Shown here piece after piece: positions 18,373 through 26,278 of a stretch of DNA of 44,950 bases. The DNA is taken from the NCBI RefSeq assembly GCF_034927245.1, contig NZ_JAYFQK010000067.1, forward strand, positions 1 through 44,950, read 5' to 3'. Each line of letters starts with the position of its first letter. The stretch's first letter is position 1. The stretch is from Desulfitobacterium_A sp034927245 (GTDB taxonomy: Bacteria; Bacillota; Desulfitobacteriia; Desulfitobacteriales; Desulfitobacteriaceae). The position numbers and the translations under genes are program-made. The notes under the pieces are model-generated. The model had not been told where the DNA came from, ran no database searches, and saw only the letters and a program-made list of their open reading frames with translations.

Positions 18373-18666
18373 TTACTGATCATCCCTCTTGACAGAAGGG
18401 AGTATCATTTCGACATCACTGTGAGGACGGGGGATGACATGGACAGAGATCAGCTCGCCAACTCGCTGGGCAGCCGCAGCTCCGGCATCAGTTGCAGCTT
18501 TTACGGCACCGACATCTCCTCTGACCATTACCGTGACAAGACCTCCGCCGACTAATTCGCGGCCGATTAAATATACGTTAGCTGCTTTAACCATAGCATC
18601 GGCTGCCTCAATCGATCCTACTAAACCTCTGGTTTCAATTAATCCTAGAGCTTCTGTTTTACTCAT
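18373..18666 (-). CDS. BMC-H shell hexamer protein
   Basis: A 97-residue single BMC domain of the PduA/EutM/CsoS1 type, forming the flat hexameric tiles of the shell. The canonical order is visible: ALGLIETRGLVGSIEAADAM, then AANVYLIGRELVGGGLVTVM, VRGDVGAVKAATDAG and a C-terminal HVIPRPHSDVE. AGGAGG precedes the ATG. It is the last gene of the operon, directly after pduL. Small-residue loop (VGGGLV) suggests an open pore for small metabolites. Confidence 0.95.
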   Translation of the reverse strand: MSKTEALGLIETRGLVGSIEAADAMVKAANVYLIGRELVGGGLVTVMVRGDVGAVKAATDAGAAAAQRVGELISVHVIPRPHSDVEMILPSVKRDDQ

Positions 18667-18685
18667 TATTATTTCCTCCTAAATT

Positions 18686-19327
18686 TCATTTTAATATTGT
18701 TATTTTGGATGTTGATGAAAGGTTCATCGCATTCGCTTCTTCTGTATCGATATGGCATTCAAGCGCTGAATCATTGTTGGCTCTGATCATGACATTGGCA
18801 TAAGTTCCTCCGCGAAGTCCGCATGTCTGAATGGTCACTTTCTCCCCATCTTTAACGCCATAACATTTTGCATCTTCCGGGGTCATATGAATATGCCGTT
18901 GGGCAACCATAAGACCTTTAGAAAGGATAACGCTTCCTTTAGGGCCAATAAGCGTAATTCCCGGAGTTCCATCCAAATCCCCGGACAACTTTACCGGGGC
19001 GACTATGCCTAATTTGAAACAATCGCTTTGGAGTATTTCCACCTGGGATTCATTTCGCACAGGCCCAAGGATACGAACTTTTTCAATAGCACCTTTAGGA
19101 CCGGCTATGGTTAGGGTTTCTTTGCAGGCATATTGCCTGGGTTGGGACAAATCCTTCGTTGCCGTTAATTGATATCCTTCACCAAACAAGGTGTTCAATG
19201 CTGTTTGGGACAGATGAATATGACGGTTAGATATTCCCACAGGAATGGAGTTATCGTCCTCCTTCAAATCCCCCCCTTCTTTGACTACTGCCAGCAGAAG
19301 TTCTACTAAAGCGTCATATTTCCCCAC
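18686..19327 (-). CDS. pduL: Phosphate propanoyl/acetyltransferase PduL
   Basis: Converts acetyl-CoA and phosphate to acetyl phosphate and CoA, recycling CoA inside the compartment. Two beta-barrel halves carry the zinc-binding histidines in SNRHIHLS and AQRHIHMT, as in PduL (PF06130), unrelated to Pta. The amphipathic N-terminus (KYDALVELLLAVVKE) resembles the encapsulation peptide of PduL. GTG at 19327 is preferred as start because AGAGGTGAT precedes it by seven bases; the open frame reaches 19339 within the end of the aldehyde dehydrogenase gene. Confidence 0.93.
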   Translation of the reverse strand: MGKYDALVELLLAVVKEGGDLKEDDNSIPVGISNRHIHLSQTALNTLFGEGYQLTATKDLSQPRQYACKETLTIAGPKGAIEKVRILGPVRNESQVEILQSDCFKLGIVAPVKLSGDLDGTPGITLIGPKGSVILSKGLMVAQRHIHMTPEDAKCYGVKDGEKVTIQTCGLRGGTYANVMIRANNDSALECHIDTEEANAMNLSSTSKITILK

Positions 19328-19328
19328 T

Positions 19329-20813
19329 TTAGTTATCACCTCTTTTTTTCAATAGGGTCAGAACCTCGTTAACCAGGGTTTGAATCTGTTCTTCACTGAC
19401 TGAACCGGAATTTCCAAGCTGGGCCTTGCAAGCAGAATACACGGGATTGACATTTTCGGTGAAATCTTTGATGCCATAGGCTACCCGTTTGATATTGATC
19501 AAGTGCATGGGGGTTACATTATCGGAGGTTGCACTGCCGCCCCATGTACCGCAACCCAAGGTAAAAGCAGGTGAAAGTCCGGTGCTTGCTCCCACACCGC
19601 CTAGGCTGGAAGGGGTATTGACTAAAATCCTGAAGACCGGTTTTTCGGCGAATCTCATCACCATATCGGAATCCTCCGTATGGATGGATACGCTATGCCC
19701 AACCCCTCCATTATTTAATAACTTGATACATAAATCACACGCTTCATGCCAGTCTTTTACGCTATAAAAAGCCAGTACTGTCGTCAGCTTTTCATAGGAA
19801 AGCGGATATCCTTCTCCCACACCTTGTTGTTCACCTAAGAGGACTTTAGTTCCGGGCGGAATAGAAATACCGGCAGCATTTGCAATGACTTCAGCGGATC
19901 TTCCAACCATTTTCGCGCTCATCGCATGACCGCGGACAAACAAGTTTTTAGCGACCTTTTCTGTCTCCGAGGGGGTCATGAAATAGCCGCCTTGGCGTCT
20001 AAACTCTTCCATAACCTGATCTCGATTGCAGTCTTCAACAATAACGGATTGTTCAGATGCACAAATGGTCCCATTATCGAACGTTTGGCTCTTGATAATA
20101 TTTTTAACAGCTTTGGTAATATTGGCCGTTCTTTCGATATAGGCCGGAACATTCCCCGGGCCTACACCCAGAGCCGGTTTTCCTGCACTATAAGCAGCCT
20201 TTACCATAGCTGAACCGCCTGTTGCAATAATCATGGAGACTTCATCACATTTCATCAGTTCATTGGTAGCATTCATGGATGTTTTTGAAATACAGCCGAT
20301 AATATTGGCTGGAGCACCTGCTTCGACAGCAGCGTCATTCATCAATTGGGTTGCACGCAGCGTACATTTCGCAGCTGATGGATGTGGAGAGATTACAATT
20401 CCGTTGCGAGATTTAATGGCTATAATGCAATTGTATATTGCCGTGGATGTGGGGTTTGTTGATGGAACAATCCCCATAAGCAATCCGACGGGTTCGGCGA
20501 TTTCCATGACTTTATTAGCCTTATCTTCTTTGATCACGCCGATCGTTTTCATCGGTTTGATGAATTCATAAAGTTCCGTGGAAGCAAAGCGATTTTTAAA
20601 CGTTTTATCTTCGACTTTGCCGAATCCCGTTTCTTCCACCGCCATTTGGGCCAGCGAAACAGCATTCTCCTCTGCTGCTTTCACCATATTTCGGATAATC
20701 TTGTCTATCTGCTCACAATTGAATTTTGCGAGTTCAGCTTGAGCCAGTTTGGCTTTACGGGCGAGATTTCTTGCCTCCTGCACTGATTGTAAATCGTAAT
20801 CAAAGCTTTCCAA
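19329..20813 (-). CDS. CoA-acylating acetaldehyde dehydrogenase (catalytic copy)
   Basis: Oxidises acetaldehyde from choline cleavage to acetyl-CoA with NAD+ and CoA. The 494-residue protein is of the EutE/PduP/AdhE-N type. The catalytic cysteine is intact: Cys251 in FDNGTICASEQS. LLMGIVPSTNPTST and NTPSSLGGVGASTG match the family. The N-terminal segment DYDLQSVQEARNLARKAKLAQ is a typical amphipathic encapsulation helix. TTG start with GGGAGG nine bases upstream. Followed by pduL, the next enzyme of the pathway. A second paralogue at 30667-32106 lacks the cysteine. Confidence 0.95.
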   Translation of the reverse strand: MESFDYDLQSVQEARNLARKAKLAQAELAKFNCEQIDKIIRNMVKAAEENAVSLAQMAVEETGFGKVEDKTFKNRFASTELYEFIKPMKTIGVIKEDKANKVMEIAEPVGLLMGIVPSTNPTSTAIYNCIIAIKSRNGIVISPHPSAAKCTLRATQLMNDAAVEAGAPANIIGCISKTSMNATNELMKCDEVSMIIATGGSAMVKAAYSAGKPALGVGPGNVPAYIERTANITKAVKNIIKSQTFDNGTICASEQSVIVEDCNRDQVMEEFRRQGGYFMTPSETEKVAKNLFVRGHAMSAKMVGRSAEVIANAAGISIPPGTKVLLGEQQGVGEGYPLSYEKLTTVLAFYSVKDWHEACDLCIKLLNNGGVGHSVSIHTEDSDMVMRFAEKPVFRILVNTPSSLGGVGASTGLSPAFTLGCGTWGGSATSDNVTPMHLINIKRVAYGIKDFTENVNPVYSACKAQLGNSGSVSEEQIQTLVNEVLTLLKKRGDN

Positions 20814-20888
20814 TTTAGTATTCCTCCCTCAACCGTCTATACCTAAGCAACGGATATACCTGTTAACATCCATGATTTTCGCCACAAG

Positions 20889-21557
20889 TTACGCCTTATT
20901 CTTTCCCTCGTAATATCCCTGTAATTTTTGAATAAGCAAATCTTTATTGGCTCTGGATATTGCCCTGCCCACTATATCCAGTTCTTTATATTCTCTTGCC
21001 AGATTTCTCAGCTTTACTACAGGGAGGGATTTGAGAGCATCCACGCTTTTTTCAAGCCCGAATTTCAGAACGAAATCATCCACTTGTTCTTTATGGCAGT
21101 TTTCCAAAGTCACCGGTTCCAAGTTCGTATTCTCATTTTTCATCTCGATCGGTTCGATCGGTTCGATCGATTCAATCGGTTTGATCGGTTCAATCGTTTC
21201 AATCAATTCTGTGGCTGTCTCCCCAGGGAGACGTGTTTTCTCCTGTTCCTCCAGAGAAACGGTCTGCTCCTCAGCGGAATCAGCGTTTTCATCAATTATG
21301 CATTCTAAACTGTCATGAGGTCTGGGGATGACATGCTGCGAAACCAATAACGAATGGCCGATGCTCTCAACCGCGCTTACCCCTGCTTCCACAGAGGCTT
21401 TAACCGCTCCGACATCGCCCGTTACAGCAATAGTGACCAGACCGCCGCCTACAAAAGTTCTCCCAACAAGTGTTACTTGTGCTGTCTTGAGCATAACATC
21501 TGCGCATTCAATCGCCGGAAGAAGCCCCCGTGTCTCAATTAGGCCAAGAGCCTGCAT
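20889..21557 (-). CDS. BMC-H shell protein with repeat linker and Rho-N/SAP-like C-terminal domain
   Basis: A 222-residue protein: a normal BMC-H domain (1-90: MQALGLIETRGLLPAIECAD through HVIPRPHDSLE), an acidic Glu-rich linker, a run of IE(P/S/T)I repeats (118-138), then a C-terminal domain (about 172-215). The last part, SLPVVKLRNLAREY followed by ISRANKDLLIQKL, resembles the Rho N-terminal/SAP-like helix-extension-helix fold used to bind nucleic acid or protein. Such a tail would face one side of the shell and could tether the compartment or recruit cargo. Long-tailed BMC-H proteins (PduK-like) exist but usually carry other tails. ATG start with GGGG-type ribosome site. Confidence 0.88.
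   Translation of the reverse strand: MQALGLIETRGLLPAIECADVMLKTAQVTLVGRTFVGGGLVTIAVTGDVGAVKASVEAGVSAVESIGHSLLVSQHVIPRPHDSLECIIDENADSAEEQTVSLEEQEKTRLPGETATELIETIEPIKPIESIEPIEPIEMKNENTNLEPVTLENCHKEQVDDFVLKFGLEKSVDALKSLPVVKLRNLAREYKELDIVGRAISRANKDLLIQKLQGYYEGKNKA
21147..21209. repeat. Seven 9-bp tandem repeats in the shell-protein linker
   Basis: Units GATCGGTTC, GATCGGTTC, GATCGATTC, AATCGGTTT, GATCGGTTC, AATCGTTTC and AATCAATTC follow without gap and encode the IEPI-type triplet repeat on the minus strand. Being a multiple of three, copy-number changes would keep the frame and vary linker length. Confidence 0.9.
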
Positions 21558-21571
21558 AACTTATCCCCCTC

Positions 21572-22255
21572 TTATTTAGCCGTAATCTCAGACCAGTTTG
21601 CCGGGTAAGTTACGTAAAAGAGTTTGACATAGCCGGTAGAATTCCAGGTAACTTTTGAACCTTTAGGTAGGAAAAGCACATCACCCTGGCAGGCTTCATA
21701 GGTTTTACCATGGATTGTGACGGACAAGCTTCCTTCGAGAATGATATCTATTTCTTCATAGCCTAATTCCCAGTCAAAGCTCGATTTTTCAATGGTCAAA
21801 AACCCCGCGCTCATTTGAGAATCATCTTTGCCGATGACTTCTCGGAAAGCCGCATGTGTACCGGGCTTCCCTGTATCAAAATTTTCGAATTGAACGCTTC
21901 TGCCGCGCACAATTTTCAATCCGCTTTGGGGATCACCCTCGGTCAGGAAGGGCTTTTCAAGGGCCGGAGTAGAAAGACTTGCCAGTAGCCCATGGCTCAA
22001 TACCGCTTTGACGACTTGATAAATGACATCTCTGTCTATGGCTATTGCCGGATTCTCGGTCTTTGGCAGACTACTGTTTTTACAACGCGAACTTTCTACG
22101 GCAGCCGGAGCTGAACCAACCGAAAATTTCACTCCCAACTCTTTAGCCAAATCCTTTGCTGACGGTGTAATGATTGTCCCGCAATCTACGCAAAAAACGT
22201 TTTGACCCTTTGCTGCTGCCGCTTTTACCTCTTCTGCACAAACAAGTTTCTTCAA
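21572..22255 (-). CDS. eutQ: EutQ-like cupin protein
   Basis: A 227-residue homologue of EutQ. The N-terminal segment (KKLVCAEEVKAAAAKGQNVFCVDCGTIITPSAKDLAKELG) is the EutQ N-terminal element; the C-terminal half (about 130-225) is a cupin barrel with IDIILEGSLSVTIHGKTYEA and GDVLFLPKGSKVTW. EutQ of Salmonella has been reported to have acetate kinase activity, so it may convert PduL-made acetyl phosphate to acetate plus ATP here, where no ordinary ack gene is present. TTG start follows AAGGAGG. Confidence 0.85.
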   Translation of the reverse strand: MKKLVCAEEVKAAAAKGQNVFCVDCGTIITPSAKDLAKELGVKFSVGSAPAAVESSRCKNSSLPKTENPAIAIDRDVIYQVVKAVLSHGLLASLSTPALEKPFLTEGDPQSGLKIVRGRSVQFENFDTGKPGTHAAFREVIGKDDSQMSAGFLTIEKSSFDWELGYEEIDIILEGSLSVTIHGKTYEACQGDVLFLPKGSKVTWNSTGYVKLFYVTYPANWSEITAK

Positions 22256-22279
22256 GATCGCACCTCCTTTCGATCGCCA

Positions 22280-22828
22280 CTAGACCAGAGATGACCACAG
22301 CCGATCAGAAGGCGAAGGAATCACTTCAGTATCGACGAGCAAACCTTTTTCCAGGGCAATGGCTTTTCCCGCTTCAACCCCTTCCTCTACAGCTGCAACA
22401 TCGCCGGTAAATGTGAAATACGCTTTACCCCCTAATCCTCTGCCCAATCGAAGTTCCAAGGCCTGAATGTCGGCAGCTTTAAGTGCCGCATCAGCCGCGG
22501 TAATCATGGAAGCCATTGAGAAGGATTCCATAATTCCCAGCGCTCCGGTACCCTCCGGTTCGGAGGTACCCGTTATGGCCGGGAAAATCCCCGGATGAAC
22601 ATTGGGAAGAATAAAGCTATCGACTAAATATTCTCCCGCAGAAGTCTCCCCTGCACTGATCGAGCTTTCCACAGCCGCAACATCGCCTTGAACAATGGCA
22701 ATATATTTACCGGGGCAGACAGGGGTAGCACTGACTACATCAACGTAGGCTTTTTTTAGCATTTGGTCTGTTGCAAAAATTCCTTTAGCAACACTCATAA
22801 CCTCAATCATACCTATTGCTCTATACAT
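22280..22828 (-). CDS. pduT: Trimeric shell protein PduT (Fe-S pore BMC-T)
   Basis: A 182-residue tandem BMC protein (BMC-T) that forms pseudohexameric trimers. First BMC domain about 1-85, second about 92-180 (ALGIMESFSMASMITAADAAL, GDVAAVEEG). Cys38, in TPVCPGKY, occupies the position of PduT Cys38, which binds a [4Fe-4S] cluster at the three-fold pore. The gene overlaps the end of pduS by 8 bp, supporting a shared role in electron transfer across the shell. Confidence 0.93.
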   Translation of the reverse strand: MYRAIGMIEVMSVAKGIFATDQMLKKAYVDVVSATPVCPGKYIAIVQGDVAAVESSISAGETSAGEYLVDSFILPNVHPGIFPAITGTSEPEGTGALGIMESFSMASMITAADAALKAADIQALELRLGRGLGGKAYFTFTGDVAAVEEGVEAGKAIALEKGLLVDTEVIPSPSDRLWSSLV

Positions 22829-24158
22829 ATGAACCCACCCTTATCACAATAGAATTCTCTTTGATCTCGGCAACCGTACCCGCCAAGCTGGCATGAACCG
22901 CTGCCCCAAGGCTATTTTCCGGAATCTTCCCAATCATTTGCTCTTTCTGCACGTATTCACCGACAGCTACAACCGGAATTGCCGGTGCTCCGATATGCTG
23001 GTGAAGTGAAATCTCAATGGTTTCAGGCCGAAATTCGACTTGAGTCATTGGCGCAGGCTGATCAAAAGGGGTCAAGCCGATTTTGGCGATAAGCCGTTTG
23101 CTGGGAATCAAGCGATATTCTCGGGCCGACCTTGTTTGGTATTCCTTCTGTGTCGGCTGGTATCGTATTCCTTGCTCAGCCAGTTTTTTCTTAAAATAGA
23201 TATTGGCTGATTTGGGATGAAGATTTGCCGGACAGGAGAATAGTTCACAGGCATTGCATTCACAGCATAATTGGGCAATTTGCAATTCATTGATGTCCTG
23301 AATATTGTAGCTGAGAGCCCGCATCATTTTGTGCGGCTGAATGCTGTGCCCCAAGAGGTAGCGCGGACACAAATCAGTACACATGCGGCATTGCTCACAG
23401 GCCGTCCTGTTGATAACCCGAGCCTGATTCAGGTTCACCGATTTCTTGCGAATCAAAAAATGATTCTTTTTCAGCACAACATAGCCCTTGCTCTTTTTCG
23501 TAACGTATCCGTCAACACCGGTCTTGAGCGGGCCCATCATAGGGCCGCCGTCAATAATCGCATAATCATCTAAATCTTCTACTCCGCTTTGCTTGATAAC
23601 ATCACGAATGGGTACTCCAACCGGCACTTTAAGGGTCAGACGGTGGGGAATATCTCCGGCAACAGTGAGGTATGTTTCCGTAACGGGTTTCCCGGACATG
23701 GCCTTAAAAATATTAAGTGCCGTTTCCGCATTGATGACGACACAACCCACTTTTAAGGGAATGGAGGCCTCCGGAACAATCCTTTGCGTCAATTCATGAA
23801 CCAAAACTTGTTCATCACCGGCAGGATACATATCCCGCAGTTCCTTCACTTCCATGAAATTTGCCAGTCCCAAAGCGGATATTCTCGCCCGCATGTGGGC
23901 AATGACTTCTTTATGTTTGCCTTTTATCCCCATGATCGCTTTATCGGCTTCAATATATCGTCCCGCAGCTTCAAGTCCTTTGATAATTTCATCAGCAAAC
24001 ATAGCCATCAACTGCTGATCCACCCGCAGCAGCGGTTCGCATTCGGCACCATTCAATAAGATATACTCGGCTTTTGACGTGAGCTTGGCATAAGTTGGGA
24101 ATCCTGCGCCTCCTGCCCCAATCACCCCTGCATTCTTTATCATGTCTAACAGATCCAA
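22821..24158 (-). CDS. pduS: PduS-like flavo-iron-sulfur oxidoreductase (RnfC-like)
   Basis: A 445-residue protein related to PduS and the RnfC subunit. The N-terminal NADH/FMN-binding region has GVIGAGGAGFPTYAKL and LLNGAECEPLL. An SLBB region lies near 150-200. Two ferredoxin-type [4Fe-4S] motifs follow: Cys254-257-260-264 (CEQCRMCTDLCP) and a second Cys cluster at 298-309. A C-terminal barrel-like domain ends the protein. PduS is known as a cobalamin reductase in Pdu compartments; in this B12-independent locus it more likely passes electrons between NADH and the PduT pore cluster. That role is inferred. Confidence 0.92.
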   Translation of the reverse strand: MDLLDMIKNAGVIGAGGAGFPTYAKLTSKAEYILLNGAECEPLLRVDQQLMAMFADEIIKGLEAAGRYIEADKAIMGIKGKHKEVIAHMRARISALGLANFMEVKELRDMYPAGDEQVLVHELTQRIVPEASIPLKVGCVVINAETALNIFKAMSGKPVTETYLTVAGDIPHRLTLKVPVGVPIRDVIKQSGVEDLDDYAIIDGGPMMGPLKTGVDGYVTKKSKGYVVLKKNHFLIRKKSVNLNQARVINRTACEQCRMCTDLCPRYLLGHSIQPHKMMRALSYNIQDINELQIAQLCCECNACELFSCPANLHPKSANIYFKKKLAEQGIRYQPTQKEYQTRSAREYRLIPSKRLIAKIGLTPFDQPAPMTQVEFRPETIEISLHQHIGAPAIPVVAVGEYVQKEQMIGKIPENSLGAAVHASLAGTVAEIKENSIVIRVGSYV

Positions 24159-24179
24159 CGTTTTCCCACCTCCGAATTT

Positions 24180-24440
24180 CTAAAACGTGCAGTCTTCATC
24201 GATAATTCCTACAATAATGGCATCAACGGGGGTATTCTCCTGATTCAGCATTTTGCGGGCGGAGCTGCCGGTACAAACAAGAACACGTTCGCCGATCCCT
24301 GCCCCAATCGTGTCTGCAGCAATGAAGAGACGGCCGGCATCAATACCGCCGATAACTTCCACCAGCATAAATTTCAGCCCTCGGAGCGAATCCGCTTTAC
24401 GTGTGGACCAGATATTATCCATTACTTTTGCTGCTATCAT
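24180..24440 (-). CDS. eutN: BMC-P pentameric vertex protein (EutN/CcmL family)
   Basis: An 86-residue EutN/CcmL barrel (PF03319) that caps shell vertices as pentamers. Recognised by MIAAKVMDNIWSTRKADSLRG, the GAGIGERVLVCTGSSAR turn and the C-terminal VDAIIVGIID. AGGTGAG precedes the ATG. The only vertex protein in the locus, so it should be essential for shell closure. Confidence 0.95.
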   Translation of the reverse strand: MIAAKVMDNIWSTRKADSLRGLKFMLVEVIGGIDAGRLFIAADTIGAGIGERVLVCTGSSARKMLNQENTPVDAIIVGIIDEDCTF

Positions 24441-24454
24441 AGATTCTCACCTGT

Positions 24455-24751
24455 TCACTTCTTTAATTTTTCCTGAATCTCGCGAATCGCTGCTTCCACC
24501 GCTGCCGTATCCCCAAAGATAGCAATCATGATGAGATGCTGCGGGCAATGACCTTTTATATCCTCCACGACGACTCCGGCTGCCTTTTCAGCGATGTCAG
24601 CGGCAAAAACCATATCGATCAGCTGCCCCTGGACTAAACCTACGGCATCGTAGTTCTCAATCGAGACACTGGGTGCGGAACCTTTACGCCGAAAAAGGAT
24701 ATCGATCGTTCCTTTGGATGGAGATTTAATGATGCGATAATCCATGAACAA
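24455..24751 (-). CDS. Divergent BMC-like small shell protein
   Basis: A 98-residue protein with an N-terminal extension (about 1-32), then a segment that follows the BMC pattern loosely: AVGLVQGQLIDMVFAADIAEKAAGV, then HLIMIAIFGDTAAVEAAIREI. The small-residue pore loop of ordinary BMC-H proteins is replaced by EDIKGHCPQH. TTG at 24751 is preferred, with GAGGGGAG six bases upstream; an in-frame ATG two codons later is also possible. It lies between eutJ and eutN. I take it for a specialised BMC-H or capping protein; function unknown. Confidence 0.7.
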   Translation of the reverse strand: MFMDYRIIKSPSKGTIDILFRRKGSAPSVSIENYDAVGLVQGQLIDMVFAADIAEKAAGVVVEDIKGHCPQHLIMIAIFGDTAAVEAAIREIQEKLKK

Positions 24752-24764
24752 CCGTCACTCCCCT

Positions 24765-25607
24765 CTAAAGGATTTCCTGAGTACAGTTCAAAGCTATCCC
24801 TAACGGTGTAACAAACATCGGATTTTGCGGCTTATAAATAGGAAGGTTTATTTGCTTGGCGATGATATTTTCGATTCCTTCCAAACAGCAGGTTCCCCCG
24901 ACCAGGTAGATTTCTTTAACCGGGTAATCACGGACATGGCAGTTAATGATGGAGGCTACTTTTTCAATGACAGGCCTTAGCACCGGAAGCAATTCCTTAT
25001 GATGTCTGGAATCCCGCTTATATTGGTCTGCTTCGTCAAAGCTCAACTTATAGGCCCCCGCAATAACAAGCGAAAAGTGCGTGCCACCCGTGGGCTCATC
25101 GGCTACATAAATCACTTGGCCGTCTTTCAGTATGGCAATCCCCGTAGTTCCCCCGCCAATATCGACAATCGCACCATTTTTAATGTTCAGCACAGCATTG
25201 GCTGCCGTGGGTTCATCTAAAAGCTTGGTTAATTCAAAACCGGCTCCCTGCACCACATATTTGATGGCTCCCGAATCCAAGGTGAATGTCCCCGGGGGAA
25301 GGGCTGCTGCGGCATAGATTAGTGTTGTCCCGATTTTTTCTTCAAGCTCTCGCTTTAGTTCTTTAACGATGCGAATCGCCCCAATATAGTCAACAACCAT
25401 GCCGTCTTTAACAACATCGGCAAACCGGTAGGCACCGGCAACCGGCTGATAATTCTCATCAAGAACAGCCAGAACAATATAAGCTGTCCCTAAGTCAACC
25501 CCTGTATAGTAAACGGAGGATTTCTTCACAATCGGTTGGGCAATCACTTTTTCAAAATCACGCACCAGTTGATCGCAATATTGAAAGGATGTATTTACGG
25601 TTTGCAT
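24765..25607 (-). CDS. eutJ: EutJ-like actin/Hsp70-fold chaperone
   Basis: About 280 residues with the Hsp70/FtsA ATPase fold: phosphate-1 motif TGVDLGTAYIVLAVLD, phosphate-2 motif VDIGGGTTGIAIL, LDEPTAANAVL and the adenosine motif YLVGGTCCLEGIE. There is no substrate-binding domain as in DnaK. EutJ proteins accompany microcompartment loci and are assumed to assist assembly or enzyme maintenance. ATG at 25607 is preferred, with AAGGAGG six bases upstream; the open frame reaches 25631. It overlaps the end of the preceding gene by 13 bp. Confidence 0.9.
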   Translation of the reverse strand: MQTVNTSFQYCDQLVRDFEKVIAQPIVKKSSVYYTGVDLGTAYIVLAVLDENYQPVAGAYRFADVVKDGMVVDYIGAIRIVKELKRELEEKIGTTLIYAAAALPPGTFTLDSGAIKYVVQGAGFELTKLLDEPTAANAVLNIKNGAIVDIGGGTTGIAILKDGQVIYVADEPTGGTHFSLVIAGAYKLSFDEADQYKRDSRHHKELLPVLRPVIEKVASIINCHVRDYPVKEIYLVGGTCCLEGIENIIAKQINLPIYKPQNPMFVTPLGIALNCTQEIL

Positions 25608-26269
25608 TGTCGTCCTCCTTGACACTTCCACATCATGATGCAGAGCACATCCATAATAATGTTTACTTTCTCAATTAAATCTTCACGTGTACAGGCTTGC
25701 TGCTCTTCATTCCAATAGGCTTCCAAAATCGCAATTTCGGCCTCGCGAAGGGAAACACACAAGTGATTTAACTGGGCCATTGTTTTTCCATGCGGAAACT
25801 GCACAAACGAGTCATCGATGATTAAATGTTTCTTAAGATTTTGAGAACAGTTTTTAATCTCCGTTTCCGTCCATTCCCAGAATTCAATCTTATCCGGCGC
25901 TGTTTGATTGCGTTCCGCATTTTTTACGCTTCGAACGTATTTCCCCAGTTGCAGGACTTCTTCACTTCGGGCAGCATCACCGCTGCTAAAAAGCTCTGCC
26001 GCTGTCACCTGAAAAAGTGATTCAATGCAGTCCAGTCTGCTCCTTAATCTGAGAACACACCAATTTCGCGATTCTTGTACAGGATTTGCCCTTTGGCCGT
26101 TCTTGTTCTGCTTGTCTTGCTTATCCTGCTCGGTCTGCAGCTTTATCCCTCTGTCCATGAGAAATTGGCGAGCACCGGGTGTGATCTTTGTATCTGGTTT
26201 GAGAACATAAGTGCTGAATGGATCTATTTTATATAAATCTCGCAGCTCCATTTCAGTAATGAATTTCAT
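25595..26269 (-). CDS. EutT-like (cobalamin adenosyltransferase family) protein, metal motif missing
   Basis: A 224-residue homologue of EutT. Shared features are the N-terminal MKFITEMELRDLY segment and the PDTKITPGARQFLMDRGIKL stretch, and, near the C-terminus, HGKTMAQLNHLCVSLREAEI, which corresponds to the EutT helical core. The H-x11-CCxxC iron/zinc motif of canonical EutT is absent; the region contains a lysine/glutamine-rich linker instead. As choline trimethylamine-lyase needs no B12, the protein may have lost adenosyltransferase activity and kept a structural or regulatory role. That is inference. Confidence 0.78.
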   Translation of the reverse strand: MKFITEMELRDLYKIDPFSTYVLKPDTKITPGARQFLMDRGIKLQTEQDKQDKQNKNGQRANPVQESRNWCVLRLRSRLDCIESLFQVTAAELFSSGDAARSEEVLQLGKYVRSVKNAERNQTAPDKIEFWEWTETEIKNCSQNLKKHLIIDDSFVQFPHGKTMAQLNHLCVSLREAEIAILEAYWNEEQQACTREDLIEKVNIIMDVLCIMMWKCQGGRQCKP

Positions 26270-26278
26270 AGCCTCACC

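Noticed and set aside
21147..21209. CRISPR-like or origin iterons
   Set aside because: The 9-bp units have no spacers and encode a triplet amino-acid repeat inside a gene.
20928..21318. Two overlapping plus-strand ORFs (123-126 residues) opposite the tailed shell protein
   Set aside because: They are shadows of the repeat-rich shell gene: low-complexity Phe/Arg/Asp or Ser/Ile/Gly repeats produced by the 9-bp units, with no ribosome site.
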